Assembly: GCA_014607495.2 (NCBI GenBank)
Contig: CP053170.1
Location: 6,572,001 to 6,636,000, forward strand
Length of the DNA stretch: 64,000 nucleotides
From: Carposina sasakii
Lineage: Eukaryota; Arthropoda; Insecta; Lepidoptera; Carposinidae
Direction: 5' to 3'
Numbering within the stretch: the stretch's first letter is position 1; every line of letters begins with the position of its first letter. The position numbers were made by a program, and so were the translations under genes. Below, in pieces: positions 12,105 to 23,533 of this stretch. Under the pieces are notes generated by a model that was not told the DNA's origin, did no database searches, and saw only the letters and a program-made list of their open reading frames with translations.

Positions 12105-13779
12105 AAAAGTTGTGGCTTACATTGACTAGTTTAATATTATACGTGCCTGCGGTAGTCTGATAATTATATATAATCTGATAATTAAATATAATAAGTTTAT
12201 TCGTAGTATATTAGTTTATTATAGTAAAATAATAAAGTTTGCTTAAATTTGATGTATTTCTGTAACTTACGGTTATCCTAATATGGCAAACGTTATATTA
12301 TAACTGATAACAATGGACACGTTGTAGATTTTCGTTTTGTTTTATATACCTACTCAGTCATACAAGTAGATACATTCAAGGAAAAATCCATCAATTCCAG
12401 TATAAGAAACTAAAAAACAAAAAAATTCCATTGCTGGAACTGAATTGTTTTGCCGACCCTACTGGAAATGCAACAGCAATAAAATCAAGTGAAGTCACAT
12501 AAAATCTTTATGTGATTTACTATGTATTTAATATACTTGCGTGTATTGATGCATTTGCATGTGTGCGTGTCTCAGGCCATGGGACAAATAAAATGAAGGA
12601 GTTATTAAAATGACGCTATATTTTAGCATTAAAACTGTTATATCGTGGTTTTTAGTTGAAAGTACTGTTAAGATTTCTGTAGATATATATTATTTTAATT
12701 ATAATGAAATCATGATAGATTTCTATGTTGGTATCACGTATTTTGCAGATCAAAATGTTCGGTCTACTTTTGGGACAAAGACTGATACAATAGCGTATAT
12801 TTTATCTACAGATTAATTTCCTCTTTTTCCTGCCCCGTTTCCCATTTTCCATTAATTTCGGGTAGACGCAATATGCTTGACTACTAATGTCTTTAAATCT
12901 ATCAATAACATTTTAAAATCTTAGAATATTATTCGGGATAAGTCGTATAACGGTAATATTTATGCATGGGAAGCTTTTGCGTCTCTTAGACATAGGTGAA
13001 TATTTCATTGTTCGAATGACTTAATTACACCATCTACATATGCTGTGAAATATATCTGCGGATGCATAAGACAACGTAAAAGGAGCGTTGGGCGTTCGTC
13101 CTCGAATGTGGGGGTAGTGACATAGAAAATTATTGACAGTGGGCACCTAAATTCAAGCTTACCAATTTACACGTGTTCCTATATACTTAGTAGAGTTCAC
13201 TGTGCCTTTTGACTCACCATTTTGGTAAGAAAATATAAATAAACTGTCACCATGGCCGGCCAATTGTAAACATAAAATAACATTTATGCCACACGTCATA
13301 AAGTCTTAATATTTTTACAAAACATTTTGTCGTACATTCAAAATATACGCTATGAATGAACGCAACGGTACATTTTTGGGCTGAGCTTTTTGTGCGGTTT
13401 TGGAGCTGGTTTGCCATTGGAGTTTTAGCTTTAGAGGTACGATTATAAAGTTGTGTTGTTAGTTTTTGAGCTGTAGATTTATTATTGTACATTTATAATT
13501 GTATAGTACTAGTCGATCACCCATCGATACGCTGTTATAAATGATGGAATGTCAAATCGGAACAGATTATGCTCGGCGCTGTACAAAAAAAACTTGTTCG
13601 TAAAAGGCAGACTAGGTTCATTCACCATTCTGATGTCAGATCGGATTAGGCGTACGCTGTTGGTATAAAATTTAATTATAATTTGTCGTTGAACAGTTTT
13701 TTGTTTGAATGTTAGCAAAGGGCATAAAAGTGATTTATTAACCCAAATTAACCGCTAACTAAAAATTGACTGTCCTTTT
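12105..13779 (+). other. No gene seen
   Basis: AT-rich. Several short frames on both strands show no family resemblance. No repeats recognised. Confidence 0.4.
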
Positions 13780-13993
13780 CTAATACGGGGTTTTACAATA
13801 CATCAGCTGCATCTCCTTTCGTGCATGTCGTAAGAGTCGACTAAGGAACTCGGGGATGTTTTCTTAGACGATAAGTTAGCAACTCGTCACTGATCTCTTA
13901 CATCTGTTCCCGGTATGCTGTACGTAGCTGTGTGATCTTCTTCATGATCCTGCAGTTTTGGATACCACATTTTGAGAACGCAGCCGTGTGATT
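13780..13993 (-). repeat. Rep-A copy, near full length
   Basis: Reads in reverse from TAATACGGGGTTTTACAATA (cf. consensus GCGGGGCTTCACTAGAATA) through CATCAGCTGCATCTCCTTTC, CATGTCGTAAGAGTCGACTA, GCAACTCGTCACTGATC and GATCCTGCAGTTTTGG to GCAGCCGTGTG. Confidence 0.8.
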
Positions 13994-15496
13994 ATGTATG
14001 TATGTAACTAGATAGCTAACCGAGTTAAAATTAACTCATATTTTGGGTACTTATTTAATTTGAATTAAATAAGTATTATTTATCAAGGTTTTTCATTACC
14101 TAACCACTTTTTTTGTAATTGGCCAGTAAAAGAGACAATATTTTTTCTAAAAACAATTTCATCATCACGCGGATATGACTATAGAAAATAGGTAATTTAA
14201 ACAGGAATGGTGACAAAATATAATATTATATTAATTATTTCCTTATTTATATGTTAAAGTCAACGACCTGTGCAGTTGTATAAATTGGTTTTGATGTTTT
14301 ATAAACTTTAATCGTATACTTAAGTACCTACATGCCAAGTATTATGATTATAATAAAAGTCAGAAGTTGAAATAATGAACGAATTTAATGAAAATGAATT
14401 TAAATAATGAATGTTCAAGGATTAACCTAATATCTATTTGAGTGAGTCCAAGGTATGTTTATACATATGTGGTTTATATGCAAAAGACCCAGTAGTAATA
14501 CCATAATGAGTTCCCTGAAGTCATCATCATCAATGACAAATGTATTCCGGGTAGTGACGAAAAGACGAGGCGAAAATTCCCTATTTTCTGTTCTTCTAAA
14601 CTGCAGATTGTTGCCAAATCGAGAAATATTTTCACTTTTTAATGTTTTAATATAACAAATAGTTGTAAAAATATGCCATGTGTCTAAGAATATGGTGAAT
14701 GTGACTCATAGAGAGAGATAAAAATCAACTACTTAGCTAGTTCATTTTGACTGACTTGAAGTTGCTTCAAAGTCTGCGTGATCACGGTTTCTGGAGAACT
14801 TATTATTCTGTATTGGTAGTTTAGTTCCAGTAAGAAGTAAATAATAAAAATAACTCTCTGAAGTACACAGGATTCGTTAAATTTCGAAAATGATTGATCT
14901 AACAACATAAAATAAAATCTCTTTCAGAGATAAGCACGCCTTTGTACATTTTCTTTCATAATTTCTGTCTGTATGTAATTGTATGTGTACAATAAAGAAT
15001 AAGAATAAAATCGGCTGAACATTTCTGAATATACCTTACGCATAATAAAATATATACGTAAGTAAGTAATTATAATGAAATAATGTTTTCCTGTGCGTCA
15101 TAGCTTAACCGTGGAAGGCCGTGTTCGGTGATGCGCGCGCGCCGCTCCCTGGTTGTTATGGATGTAAAACATAGTGATGTCCTTTTATTATACACCGCAA
15201 TATATAAAACTTCATATACCTATTCTAATTTTATTGATATAATATGGTCGATTCTGATCGCCACACTTAACGTTAACTTTCCAAGTTTGTCCCCCCATTT
15301 TTAACATTATGACAGACAGAAAGGGACAGGTATAATCAATTTTAAGTAGCGGGGATAGGTGTTATGACCGGGAAATACTATGGAGTAGGTTTTTTATTAA
15401 GTAAACACAGAAATCTACTTTAAATAGGTTCTAAACGTAGATAGTAAACCTATTCATGTGTGTAACTCTATTCATTATAATGACCGAGGCAATATA
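13994..15496 (+). other. No gene seen
   Basis: AT-rich apart from a short CpG patch at 15112-15165 (GATGCGCGCGCGCCGCTCCC). Confidence 0.4.
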
Positions 15497-15877
15497 CAGG
15501 AGTGATTTTTGGTCGTCAACGTTCCCGTAAACTAGGAATCTCCTCATCATCACGATCATTTTTCTCCATGGAAGCATACCTGGGAATTGACTGGTTCCCA
15601 AGATATTAGGGTCCAAAATTGAGTAAATAGACTGTATTTTTCTGCATAAATGCACATTGACGCGTGTAGCAAGATTTTTTCACGAGAAATAATTTATATC
15701 TGTCTATGACAAAACTAGCATAAACACTGGACACTATAAATTTTGCCCGATTAAATAATAATTTATTTATTTAAAAAAAAATAACATAGTTTCCCCGCAT
15801 TTTTTTTGCATAAACTTACTTTATTTGATATATAGAGTACGTACCCTTCGTTAAGGGGGGCAACGAAAAAACATCTG
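15497..15877 (+). mobile_element. MITE-7 copy, full length
   Basis: A 381-bp element between TA dinucleotides. Left end CAGGAGTGATTTTTGGTCGT, right end GGGCAACGAAAAAACATCTG (family CACCCTG). The terminal CAGGGTG / CACCCTG are inverted, and TA flanks suggest a Tc1/mariner-type mobiliser. Reading frames inside are accidental. Confidence 0.75.
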
Positions 15878-16287
15878 TATAAATAATATATTTTTAAACA
15901 ATCTCCCATAATAAACCTTCTAGTTTGACTCCACCATTTCGATACAAAAATTAAGAACCTTATACCAAGGTAACCAACATGCGTAAATTCTAAAATTACC
16001 CTAACATAATTAAAGTAATTCTCCTTTAGTCTATTTCCCAACAGAATTAAAAGCACATTAACAGTGCTCCAGAGCATGAAGTCTCGAGTGACACAGATTG
16101 ACCCCTAGTGGGTACACTCGTAAATGGGTTCAGATATACTTTGATTTGTTGACAACTGTTAGTGCAGTCATGAGCAATGAGATGTATAATATAGGTATAC
16201 AGTACTTATGCTCTTGCTTTAAGGTAAGGTTGACTGTACCTATGTACATAGGCAAACTTATTATGAAAATAACCTTTCCTTAAAATA
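15878..16287 (+). other. No gene seen
   Basis: AT-rich. The long minus frame that crosses into MITE-7 is a by-product of that element. Confidence 0.4.
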
Positions 16288-16362
16288 AGTTTTTTTCATC
16301 GTCGACGTTTCCGAATACTGCATTATCTTCATCATCAACATTTTTCTCTATGGAACCATACC
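16288..16362 (+). mobile_element. MITE-7 fragment
   Basis: TCGTCGACGTTTCCGAATAC, TCATCATCAACATTTTTCTC and ATGGAACCATACCTG match the left part of MITE-7. The element then breaks at CCTG, where MITE-10 sequence begins. Confidence 0.6.
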
Positions 16363-16440
16363 TGCACCCGTATGATGAATTTGGTGAGAGCGAGATGTCT
16401 CACTTTAAAACGTCAAATCCACAGAGCTAAGTAATAACTT
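16363..16440 (+). mobile_element. MITE-10, left arm only
   Basis: CACCCGTATGATGAATTTGG, GAGAGCGAGATGTCTCACTT and CACAGAGCTAAGTAATAACT are shared with the left arm at 53509. Confidence 0.7.
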
Positions 16441-17566
16441 AACAGGCTAACTGGTGAAAAGTGGGTGTATAAGCACACCTCTGCTCAGCATCCTTGGGGG
16501 ATAATGGGCGTGACCTTTATGTATGTATGTATTCAAGAACTCAGGAACGTTCTCTCCGCTAGCAACTTACTGATCTTTTAAATCTAACCCCAATTTCGGA
16601 ACACAGATGTAAGGTCATGCAAGCGAGATACAAATAATTAAGAATGCATGAGCATCGGTGGATGCAAGTATACTCAACTTTGTTGACGATTGTACAGGAT
16701 TAATGCAGTGAAGTAATAGGTAGTTATGTGCACCTGTGCAGATTTTAACTTGTCTTTTTAATCATAACTCCACTTTACGGTTATTTGCACAGGTTTATTT
16801 TACTTCTAAAAGCTATTTAGGTACCTACTATAATTTCTTCTTGATTCGGATTATGTTATTAATTAATAAAAACTTTTACTAACTACAGTCGTTGCAGTAA
16901 CTGAGATTTATTTTTTATCTCAGATTTAATCTGATAGTTAGTAGAGATTGACACTTCTCTCTCTACCTATAGTTAGAGTTGCGAATCTCAGATTTAGAAT
17001 CTGAGCTTCATGATGTTCTCTAAATATCTAGTAGGTATTGAAATTGGTCGTAAGAAAACGAGCATAAATATATGTATTAAAGTTCTACTTAAAGCAAGTT
17101 ACGGCCATAATAGAGACTGACCCGTCTCTACCTACAGTTAGCGTCGCGGGTCGCTGCCCACCTTCACACTTACATGAAATGTGGAGAAATCAAATAGTTT
17201 GCACCATACAGCCTCATGCGAGACGAGTTTAAGAAATAAGTACATTTTCACCTCAGGCTTACAGCAAAATCCTTCGTTTACCAAACATGGAGCAGTTGCA
17301 AGTTGCAACATAACTTTAATGTATTATATATAACTCATATTTAGATGAAATATGTAGGTATCTCTCATTCAAGTGCCTTCAATGGTAAAGTTGTCAATAA
17401 AAATTTGAGCGTTAGACTAATGCAAAATTAATATTTTTTAAGGAATAAGTCTTGTACCACCAACTGCTCTATTAAAGAAAGATAAGAGAGGAAAGAGTTT
17501 ACGAAAATCTTATAGCGATACTATTCTTCTATGCTGCTCTGGGAGTGAAAAAAAAAGTATAACACT
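16441..17566 (+). other. No gene; local duplicated motif
   Basis: Holds a weak Rep-A trace at about 16535-16620. Two diverged copies of GAGA-TGAC-C-TCTCT-CTACCTA-AGTTAG lie at about 16943-16990 and 17112-17156. They may be parts of one degenerate element. Confidence 0.35.
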
Positions 17567-18145
17567 ACAGCTGCTTCTCTTGCCGGGCATACTGTACAAG
17601 TCAGTAGAGGGACAAGAGGGTCTTGGTGTTTTGTAGGCGATGGGCTGACCACCTCTAACCGCACAAATCACTACTAACCGAACTTGTACATCTACCTATA
17701 TACATATAATAAAAATGTAACGGGTCGCAGTCTGTACATGCAAGATATATGAGAAAAATATTATAGGAGACCTTTATCAACGCAATAGTACCCAAAACAA
17801 TGATTTTTGAAATTTTTGTCTGTCGGTTTGTTTGTTTGTCTGTGCGTTTGTGCACGCTAATCTCAGAAACGGCTGAACCGATTTCGATGCAGTTTTCACG
17901 AATATATTGTGACAGGTCCCACTTAACATATAGGCTACTTTTTATCCCGGGATTTTTTTTATCCCGGATAATTTCGACATTTTGTTTTTTCTGTAGTCCA
18001 CGCGGATGGAGTCGCGGGCGTCCACTAGTCTCAACTATACCCTCAAAATTGGTCAGAAGTGGTGCCATGTGGTCCTATCGGCCCTTGGTACTCTGCTTAC
18101 CCCGTAAGGGATAAAGGCGTGATTATATGTAATATGTATGTATAC
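17567..18145 (+). mobile_element. Rep-X copy, split by a Helitron
   Basis: First piece 17567-17690: CTACAGCTGCTTCTCTTGCC, GGCATACTGTACAAGTCAGT, GGTCTTGGTGTTTTGTAGGC, CTACTAACCGAACTTGTACA. Second piece 18029-18145: TCTCAACTATACCCTCAAAA, CGGCCCTTGGTACTCTGC, CCCCGTAAGGGATAAAGGCG, GTGATTATATGTAATATGTATG. The join GTACA|TCTCAAC is intact in the copies at 25915 and 55427. The ATGTATGT-like 3' end is typical of lepidopteran retroposons. Confidence 0.8.
17691..18028 (+). mobile_element. Hel: complete non-autonomous Helitron, 338 bp
   Basis: Starts TCTACCTATATACATATAAT and ends GGGCGTCCACTAG. It sits exactly between A17690 and T18029 of Rep-X without target duplication, as Helitrons do (5' TC, 3' CTRR, insertion A|T). 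Contains AACGGCTGAACCGATTTCGA, CATATAGGCTACTTTTTATC and a near-terminal ACGC...GCGT stem. No Rep/helicase reading frame, so non-autonomous. Confidence 0.85.
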
Positions 18146-18529
18146 TATTTTGAAAAACCTTAAAAATAGGAGTGTGTTTTATAACCGGGAAAGGCTTAAA
18201 ATTAAGGAATGACAGATGGCCCTGCAATCGTCTTTACAAAGCAAATCAACTGACGGGTCACTAGAAAATTAAACTAAGTTCGACTCGAGTATTTAAAATC
18301 AGTTCAGCTCACATACAAGGCTCGCCCTGCGTCTTGCGCTAACAGTTACCGTCACGGGTCGCCGGTCACAATCACGGCGGGCGGCCACCCGTGACTGACC
18401 CGTACCGTTAGTGTAAATGAGTCAGTTTCTTCATATTGCGAAAGATTTTATTAGGATTTTAATTGTCTTAACTGATGTGGGCGCTGAGATTGGATTTTGC
18501 TAGCATGAAGTACTAGTTTCGTCGTGCAG
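18146..18529 (+). other. No gene; GC-rich imperfect inverted repeat
   Basis: At about 18330-18412, GCGCTAACAGTTACCGTCAC and a mirrored GTGACTGACCCGTACCGTTAG face each other around a GGCGGGCGGCC centre. Could be a decayed MITE. Confidence 0.35.
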
Positions 18530-18645
18530 TGGGGTAAGTATGAACCTTTTTACGCGCCGTAACGTTATCGACTTGTAAGCAAAATCTCTGAGATATGACA
18601 GTGTGACGATCGTTACGGACTATTGAGAGGTTCGTGCTTGGCCCA
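18530..18645 (+). mobile_element. MITE-4 copy
   Basis: TGGGGTAAGTATGAACCTTT at left, AGAGGTTCGTGCTTGGCCCA at right, with CGTAACG words inside. Same length as the copies at 1797 and 19716. Confidence 0.7.
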
Positions 18646-18715
18646 CAGGGGGGCAATTCCCCAAAAATTTTGAGCCTAAACGCAACCACTAACTGTTAAT
18701 GAAATGCGGTTACTT

Positions 18716-18948
18716 CTTACTAATACTAATAAGTTTGTGAGCATGGATGGATGGATGGATGTTTGTTTGTTACTCTTTCACATAAAAACGGCTGGAGCGA
18801 TTTCAATAAAATTTGGTATGGAGTTAGCTGACATCCCGCATTAAGACATAGGCTACTTTTTATATCGGAAAAATATTTTTATCTCGGATAATTTCGACAT
18901 TTTGTTTTTTCAGCAGTCAACCCAGACGAAGTCGCAGGAGTCCACTAG
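18716..18948 (+). mobile_element. Hel copy
   Basis: AAAACGGCTGGAGCGATTTC, ATAGGCTACTTTTTATATCG, CGACATTTTGTTTTTTCAGC and a 3' end GGAGTCCACTAG followed by T. The start is uncertain (probably TCTTACTAATACTAATAAG). A GGAT/ATGG microsatellite lies at 18744-18761. Confidence 0.7.
18744..18761 (+). repeat. (ATGG)n microsatellite
   Basis: Four and a half ATGG units inside the Helitron. Confidence 0.8.
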
Positions 18949-18956
18949 TTAATATT

Positions 18957-19104
18957 ATGACATAATAAAGTCAAATATCTATCTCGTGCTGAAATATGTC
19001 TAATACTCGTAACGTCACCGTACAGTAATTATTGCTTTGTTCTGAGCGTCTACAACGGTTCCGTTTCCGCTTCGTTCCAACCCGAGACTTTTCGAGAATT
19101 GGCC
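18957..19104 (-). repeat. Dispersed repeat, partner at 48391
   Basis: Reverse copy of 48391-48530: shared words CTCGTGCTGAAATATGTCTA, AGTAATTATTGCTTTGTT, TCTACAACGGTTCCGTTTC and CTTCGTTCCAAC. Lies nine bases after a Helitron end. Any frame here is repeat sequence. Confidence 0.6.
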
Positions 19105-19519
19105 CACTGTTCTGCGTGCTCCGATAATGTAACTTCATTTTGCATCGATGTTCATTATCGTAACATTCCCACCAATAGCGATAGGAATTTATCACGTGAC
19201 TTAACAAACGCGTGAAAATTAAGGGTTCCTATTGGGAGCAAACATGTCGGTGACGAACCTCTATCGATCCAGAAATAATGTTTTCTATCCCATTTCGGAA
19301 ACATATAAGTGCATACATGAGGTAACAAAGTAGTTTAACAACAACCAAGTCTACCTTAACGCGTTTACAGTCTTAGACATAAACATCTTAGGCCAAACTC
19401 TGAATTTAAACTCAGACTATTCCAATCAAAATGTTACTCTTCGAAGTAGGTAAAGCTATTACTCGTACGTCACTACACCTCGTGTATAAGATAGAAGATT
19501 TTTCGATGACCAGCAGGCC
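19105..19519 (+). other. No gene seen
   Basis: Mixed unique sequence between repeats. Confidence 0.4.
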
Positions 19520-19693
19520 TATTGGCTATCTTTTTTGACAGTTCATAGTGGTCATCACTCAATTGAAACTCAACAACTAGAAGTGGCATAATGCCTGAAG
19601 AAAATTTTAGCAACACACACATACATGTCACTTCCAGTTCAATAAGTTTCAATGAGTCATCATGACTATGAACTGCCAAAAAAGATAGCCAAT
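19520..19693. mobile_element. MITE-12, fold-back element
   Basis: Left arm TATTGGCTATCTTTTTTGAC, AGTTCATAGTGGTCATCACT; right arm the reverse complement: AGTCATCATGACTATGAACT and GCCAAAAAAGATAGCCAATA. Arms of about 75 bases around a short centre. Only one copy in the window. Confidence 0.7.
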
Positions 19694-19935
19694 ACGGGGG
19701 CAGATAGCCTATCTGTGGGGTAAGCATGAACCTTTTTACGCGGCGTAACGCTAGCGACTCGCTAGCAAAATGTATGGAAATTGACAGTTTGACGCCTGCG
19801 TTACGGACTATCGAGAGGTTCCTGCTTACCCCTCTGGTGATTGAAGTTGTATCTATCTTAATAAAGTTTTAGAGAAAGTCAGCATTACTTTATCCTTCAA
19901 ATAAGCTCTCTGACAATTGGAAAAATCGGCCTTTA
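19694..19935 (+). mobile_element. MITE-5 copy interrupted by MITE-4
   Basis: The left remnant CAGATAGCCTATCTG stops at 19715. The right part from 19833 reads TTGAAGTTGTATC, AGAAAGTCAGCATTACTTTA, TCCTTCAAATAAGCTCTCTG and ACAATTGGAAAAATCGGCC. The outer left end is missing next to MITE-12. Confidence 0.6.
19716..19832 (+). mobile_element. MITE-4 copy with TCTG duplication
   Basis: A 117-bp element TGGGGTAAGCATGAACC...GGTTCCTGCTTACCCC flanked by TCTG at 19712-19715 and 19833-19836, inside MITE-5. Confidence 0.75.
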
Positions 19936-20237
19936 TTTACGCTTATTAGATAAGGATTTGTCAATATTCCCACTGGGGTAACATAACGGGGCAAACCTAA
20001 CGGAAGCCTAGCAAGGATGCCAACACCATAACATTAACTTGCATATTATTCTACAATGGAAGATTTCCTGTTGCCTATGTGAAAATACCAGGGTTTATAA
20101 TAGTATAGATTAAATTGGATCACGCTGTATTTTATACTGGCAAATAATTATTATATTTATCTTTCTATGTTACTAAATAAGAGCGTTGGTCATAAACGTC
20201 CATATTCACAAGGAGATAGGGCTAAGAAGTATAGGAT
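19936..20237 (+). other. No gene seen
   Basis: Unique AT-rich spacer ending in ATAGGAT, the target copy of MITE-2. Confidence 0.4.
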
Positions 20238-20509
20238 CATAGAGGAATAAGATGTAGACATAGAGTTCTAATGTCATACTAACAGTTTCGATGCACCATT
20301 AGACTTTTTGGTTCCTCACAATTCCAGCCCTTGACACTTAGATTGCATTACTATACGTTACAATATATTAGTAATGTAGTACATTACTATACATTACACT
20401 GATAGAATCTAAGTGTCACGGACTGGAATTGTGAGGCACCGAAAAATCTAATGGTACATCGAAACTGTTAGTATGACATTAGCACTATATGATATCTTAT
20501 TCCTCTATG
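20238..20509. mobile_element. MITE-2, palindromic, 7-bp target duplication
   Basis: A 272-bp element, CATAGAGGAATAAGAT...ATCTTATTCCTCTATG, with near-identical inverted arms of about 120 bases (AATGTCATACTAACAGTTTC, CTCACAATTCCAG, GACACTTAGAT). Flanked by ATAGGAT at 20231-20237 and 20510-20516. RNA from either strand would fold into one long hairpin. Confidence 0.85.
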
Positions 20510-22140
20510 ATAGGATGGACTGTGTGAGAGGGCACCAAATAAATATAATAATGCATATGCATATGTTGTAATGCAATTATTTCATATCTAAAGAAAAATA
20601 AAGGCAAATTGCGTTAAACATAAACAGAATAGTGCGGTTACTATTATTAAAAAAATATATATATAAAATTTACATTTTCTTTTTTTAAGATTTAATTGTA
20701 GGTAAGTTAATAATGCAAATTACTTAATTATGTACCAATTTTTATTAAAAAGCTAAAGTAATAAATTCTCAAGCAATCTAATCTTGTAATCTAACTAAGT
20801 CAATAATAATAATCTACTCAAAGAGATGACATTATTTGATTTTAATTACATTTTTCACGGTAGGTATAATGGTTAAATATGAGTACATAGCACCTACCTA
20901 TAGACTAAGAGGTGGCACTTTTCTTGTTCATTGTAAAAAGTCTTCAGATATTTTTAATATGGTACTGGAGTATCAGAGAATGTTGGAGTGATATAATTTT
21001 GCTTTTAGCACTTCATTAATTAGGTTATATTTTGTTGGAACTATTAGAATAACAACTCTGCGCTAGGCCAATAATAAGCTATATACTTTTCGTATTCTAC
21101 TATTCAAAAAGCCGGTGCTATTTTATAAATTAAAAAAGTGCATATTTTATAATTTTTTAATAGGTTTATTGTTCAAAAGTAGATACTTAGGTACTAAATA
21201 GCAGCATTTCCTTAATTTCTCACTAAATATCAGCATTCTGCTCCGTAATTCTAGTATATTAAAAATTGAAGAGAAACGCATTTTTTATCTCTCACTTCTT
21301 TTTTTGAGGAATAAATCGAACCCACTAACACTCCCTTTAGCTCTGCAGTAAATGTGTCTAATAATATTGCTGTCAATGTAATTTGAATGACGTATGTATA
21401 TCACATACGACGTCTTTTTCTATTTATATTAGTAGAAGCAACACAGACATATTTGCGAACTCGTGTTTTAAATTAAATTTAGATTTACGAATTTTCTATA
21501 AGTGGAGCTTAGTCTATAAATTATTAGGTACTCCGACCACACCCTTCAATAAAACCTTGCAATGTTTAGTGACAATTAAGCAGTAGTTGTAGCGAAATCA
21601 TCACGCAATCCCTTTAATTAATTATCCCTTATACAAGTTTAATGAATATTTATTATGGTAAGTACGGTAAGTCGTATAATCTATATAAAATATGACAAGA
21701 CACTTCTTTAAGTGCAATACTGAAAAAAGAATGTAAAGAAAGAAAGAAAGAAATTATTTATTCAGCCAACAAAAAATGTTTCACAAGTAAAGATGTTTGT
21801 TACTGTTTTACAAATAAACTATCGAACGGATTTTCGTGAAACTTTGCAGTTATAAGTATGCATAATGACTGCTCAGTTTCAGTATCAGTATAACACATAG
21901 GGCATATAATATAACGAAAAACGATTAGTATACGTAAAAGGGCTCCATGAAAAAAATGTAGAGTTACTCGAGGTATAAAATATGAATCTACTATGATTGT
22001 AAATAGACATGTAATTTGATATTTGAGTACATATCATGAAATTTGTGTTAAGTTGATTAGTTTTACAGTTAGTATTCAGTATAGATTTTAAATAATTGCA
22101 AATCCTAACAGGTAGATCCCTTAGCAATTAACGGTTCAAC
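20510..22140 (+). other. No gene seen
   Basis: Strongly AT-rich, with an (AAAG)n run at 21734-21753. Short frames only. Confidence 0.4.
21734..21753 (+). repeat. (AAAG)n microsatellite
   Basis: Five AAAG units. Confidence 0.75.
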
Positions 22141-22395
22141 ACCTACACCTCGTTCGGAAACGTTGCCTAAGAACGAAACAAAAGCTGCGCCGGAAGCGGC
22201 CAGTTAAGCGGCAAAATTCAAATTTCTATCAGAATGGCCGCCGAGAGGAACGAGCAATATCCGGTCTGTTTTCGCAACCTATCCGAATTGAGCGGTGGTG
22301 CGTTTCGAACGTTTTGAATTTCGATTTTCGAAGGATATACGCTGTTGTGTCCGATTTCGGCGGCCTGGTTTCAAAATGGCTGCGGTTTATATTAA
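22141..22395 (+). other. GC-richer single-copy island
   Basis: Stands out from its AT-rich surroundings by CpG content (GCGCCGGAAGCGGCCAG, GGCCGCCGAGAGG, TTCGGCGGCC) and has no copy in the window. No frame of note crosses it. Could be a promoter-like or enhancer element. Confidence 0.3.
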
Positions 22396-22967
22396 ACTTT
22401 AACATCGCAGAATAATTTATTTAATTTTCCGCATATGCTTGGTAATCTATATGTATAAAATACTTTTTCACCTGGAAAGTTTTCACTGACATTGCTTTTT
22501 TATTTGCAGGTAAATACAGCTGACATTTATTCATCCCCGGTTCGGTAAGGTTAGCCGTAAGTAAATTAAAAGTGGATCCAAATAATACATCCAGGACATT
22601 GGATAATGAACTAATAAACTTTACGCTTAAGCTAGTTAAGGATCTAGCTAGATGATGCGCTGATGGGAAAAAACCATTTGTCACAGATAGAGACGATTCA
22701 AAAATTTTAACTAAAACTTTAACTCTTTGATAGAGTACTTCGATTTAAAAGATTCATTCATTAATTTTGGAGACTTGTATACATGACTTAAAATATTCAA
22801 ATACGCACCACAATATTTAGTTTCATCCCATTAAGCATACCGAACACCAATTAAACACTAAACCGAGTTGAACACAAGATGGCGGAGATACCACAATTAA
22901 TACCCCACTTATCTACTTAATTAAGTATTGCAGAACGACCTAGAATCTTTAATGAGACTGTAGCAAG
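22396..22967 (+). other. No gene seen
   Basis: AT-rich. GATGGCGGAGATACC near 22878 is a short GC patch. Confidence 0.4.
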
Positions 22968-23180
22968 ATATTATCCAAAGTTGAGTAAATAGCTCGTTTT
23001 TTGTGCACAAGTCGCGCGTAGCAAAATTTTTTGAGTAATAATTAATATGTCTAGTGCATAAACACGGACACTATAAATTTCTGTAATTATAAAAAAACAT
23101 GTTTCCCAGCATTTTTTTCATAAATCATTATTTATGATAGGTACCCTTCGTTAAGGGTCAAGAAAAAATACATACATGTA
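22968..23180 (+). mobile_element. MITE-7 copy, left end lost
   Basis: CAAGATATTATCCAAAGTTG, GAGTAAATAGCTCG, CGGACACTATAAATTTC, CCCAGCATTTTTTTCATAAA and ACCCTTCGTTAAGGGTCAAG follow the order of 15497-15877. Confidence 0.65.
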
Positions 23181-23229
23181 ATTTGAATAATTGCCTATAG
23201 TTATGTGTATCGTAAGAGGGATTATCTAA

Positions 23230-23356
23230 GCGGGAGGGGGGCAGCAGATTAAGTTGCGAAAATGCACTGCGGTTATCAACCCGCCTACCCAGCGTGGTGA
23301 CTATGTCAAAAGCCCCCCCTATGGCCTTGTGGCGTTAATACGTCCAGCAGTGGTGC
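23230..23356 (+). mobile_element. RTE-SINE copy, diverged
   Basis: ACTGCGGTTATCAACCCGCC, TACCCAGCGTGGTGACTATG and ACGTCCAGCAGTGG in family order. The 5' part is rearranged and the (GAT)n tail is lost. Confidence 0.6.
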
Positions 23357-23403
23357 AACACGATATTGTACATACATTAGCAAGAACTTCTTTACATAAC
23401 GAG

Positions 23404-23533
23404 ATCAGATGTCAAATACAGTGATTAGATGGTGATTGGCTACTTGCGAGAATATTTCAGAGTTCCTTAGTCGACTCTTACGACATGCACGTAAGGCGAG
23501 GCAGCTGATGTATTCTAGTGAAGCCCCGCGTCC
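23404..23533 (+). repeat. Rep-A copy, 3' half
   Basis: CAGATGTCAAATACAGTGAT, GAGTTCCTTAGTCGACTCTT, ACGACATGCACGTAAGG, then GCAGCTGATGTATTCTAGTG and AAGCCCCGCGT. Confidence 0.75.

Noticed and set aside
15763..16077. 104-codon open frame on the minus strand
   Set aside because: About a third lies in MITE-7, which is non-coding in its other copies; the rest has AT-driven composition and no known domain.
17655..18114. Overlapping frames of 137 and 104 codons on opposite strands
   Set aside because: They run across the Rep-X / Helitron junction; both are products of repeat sequence.
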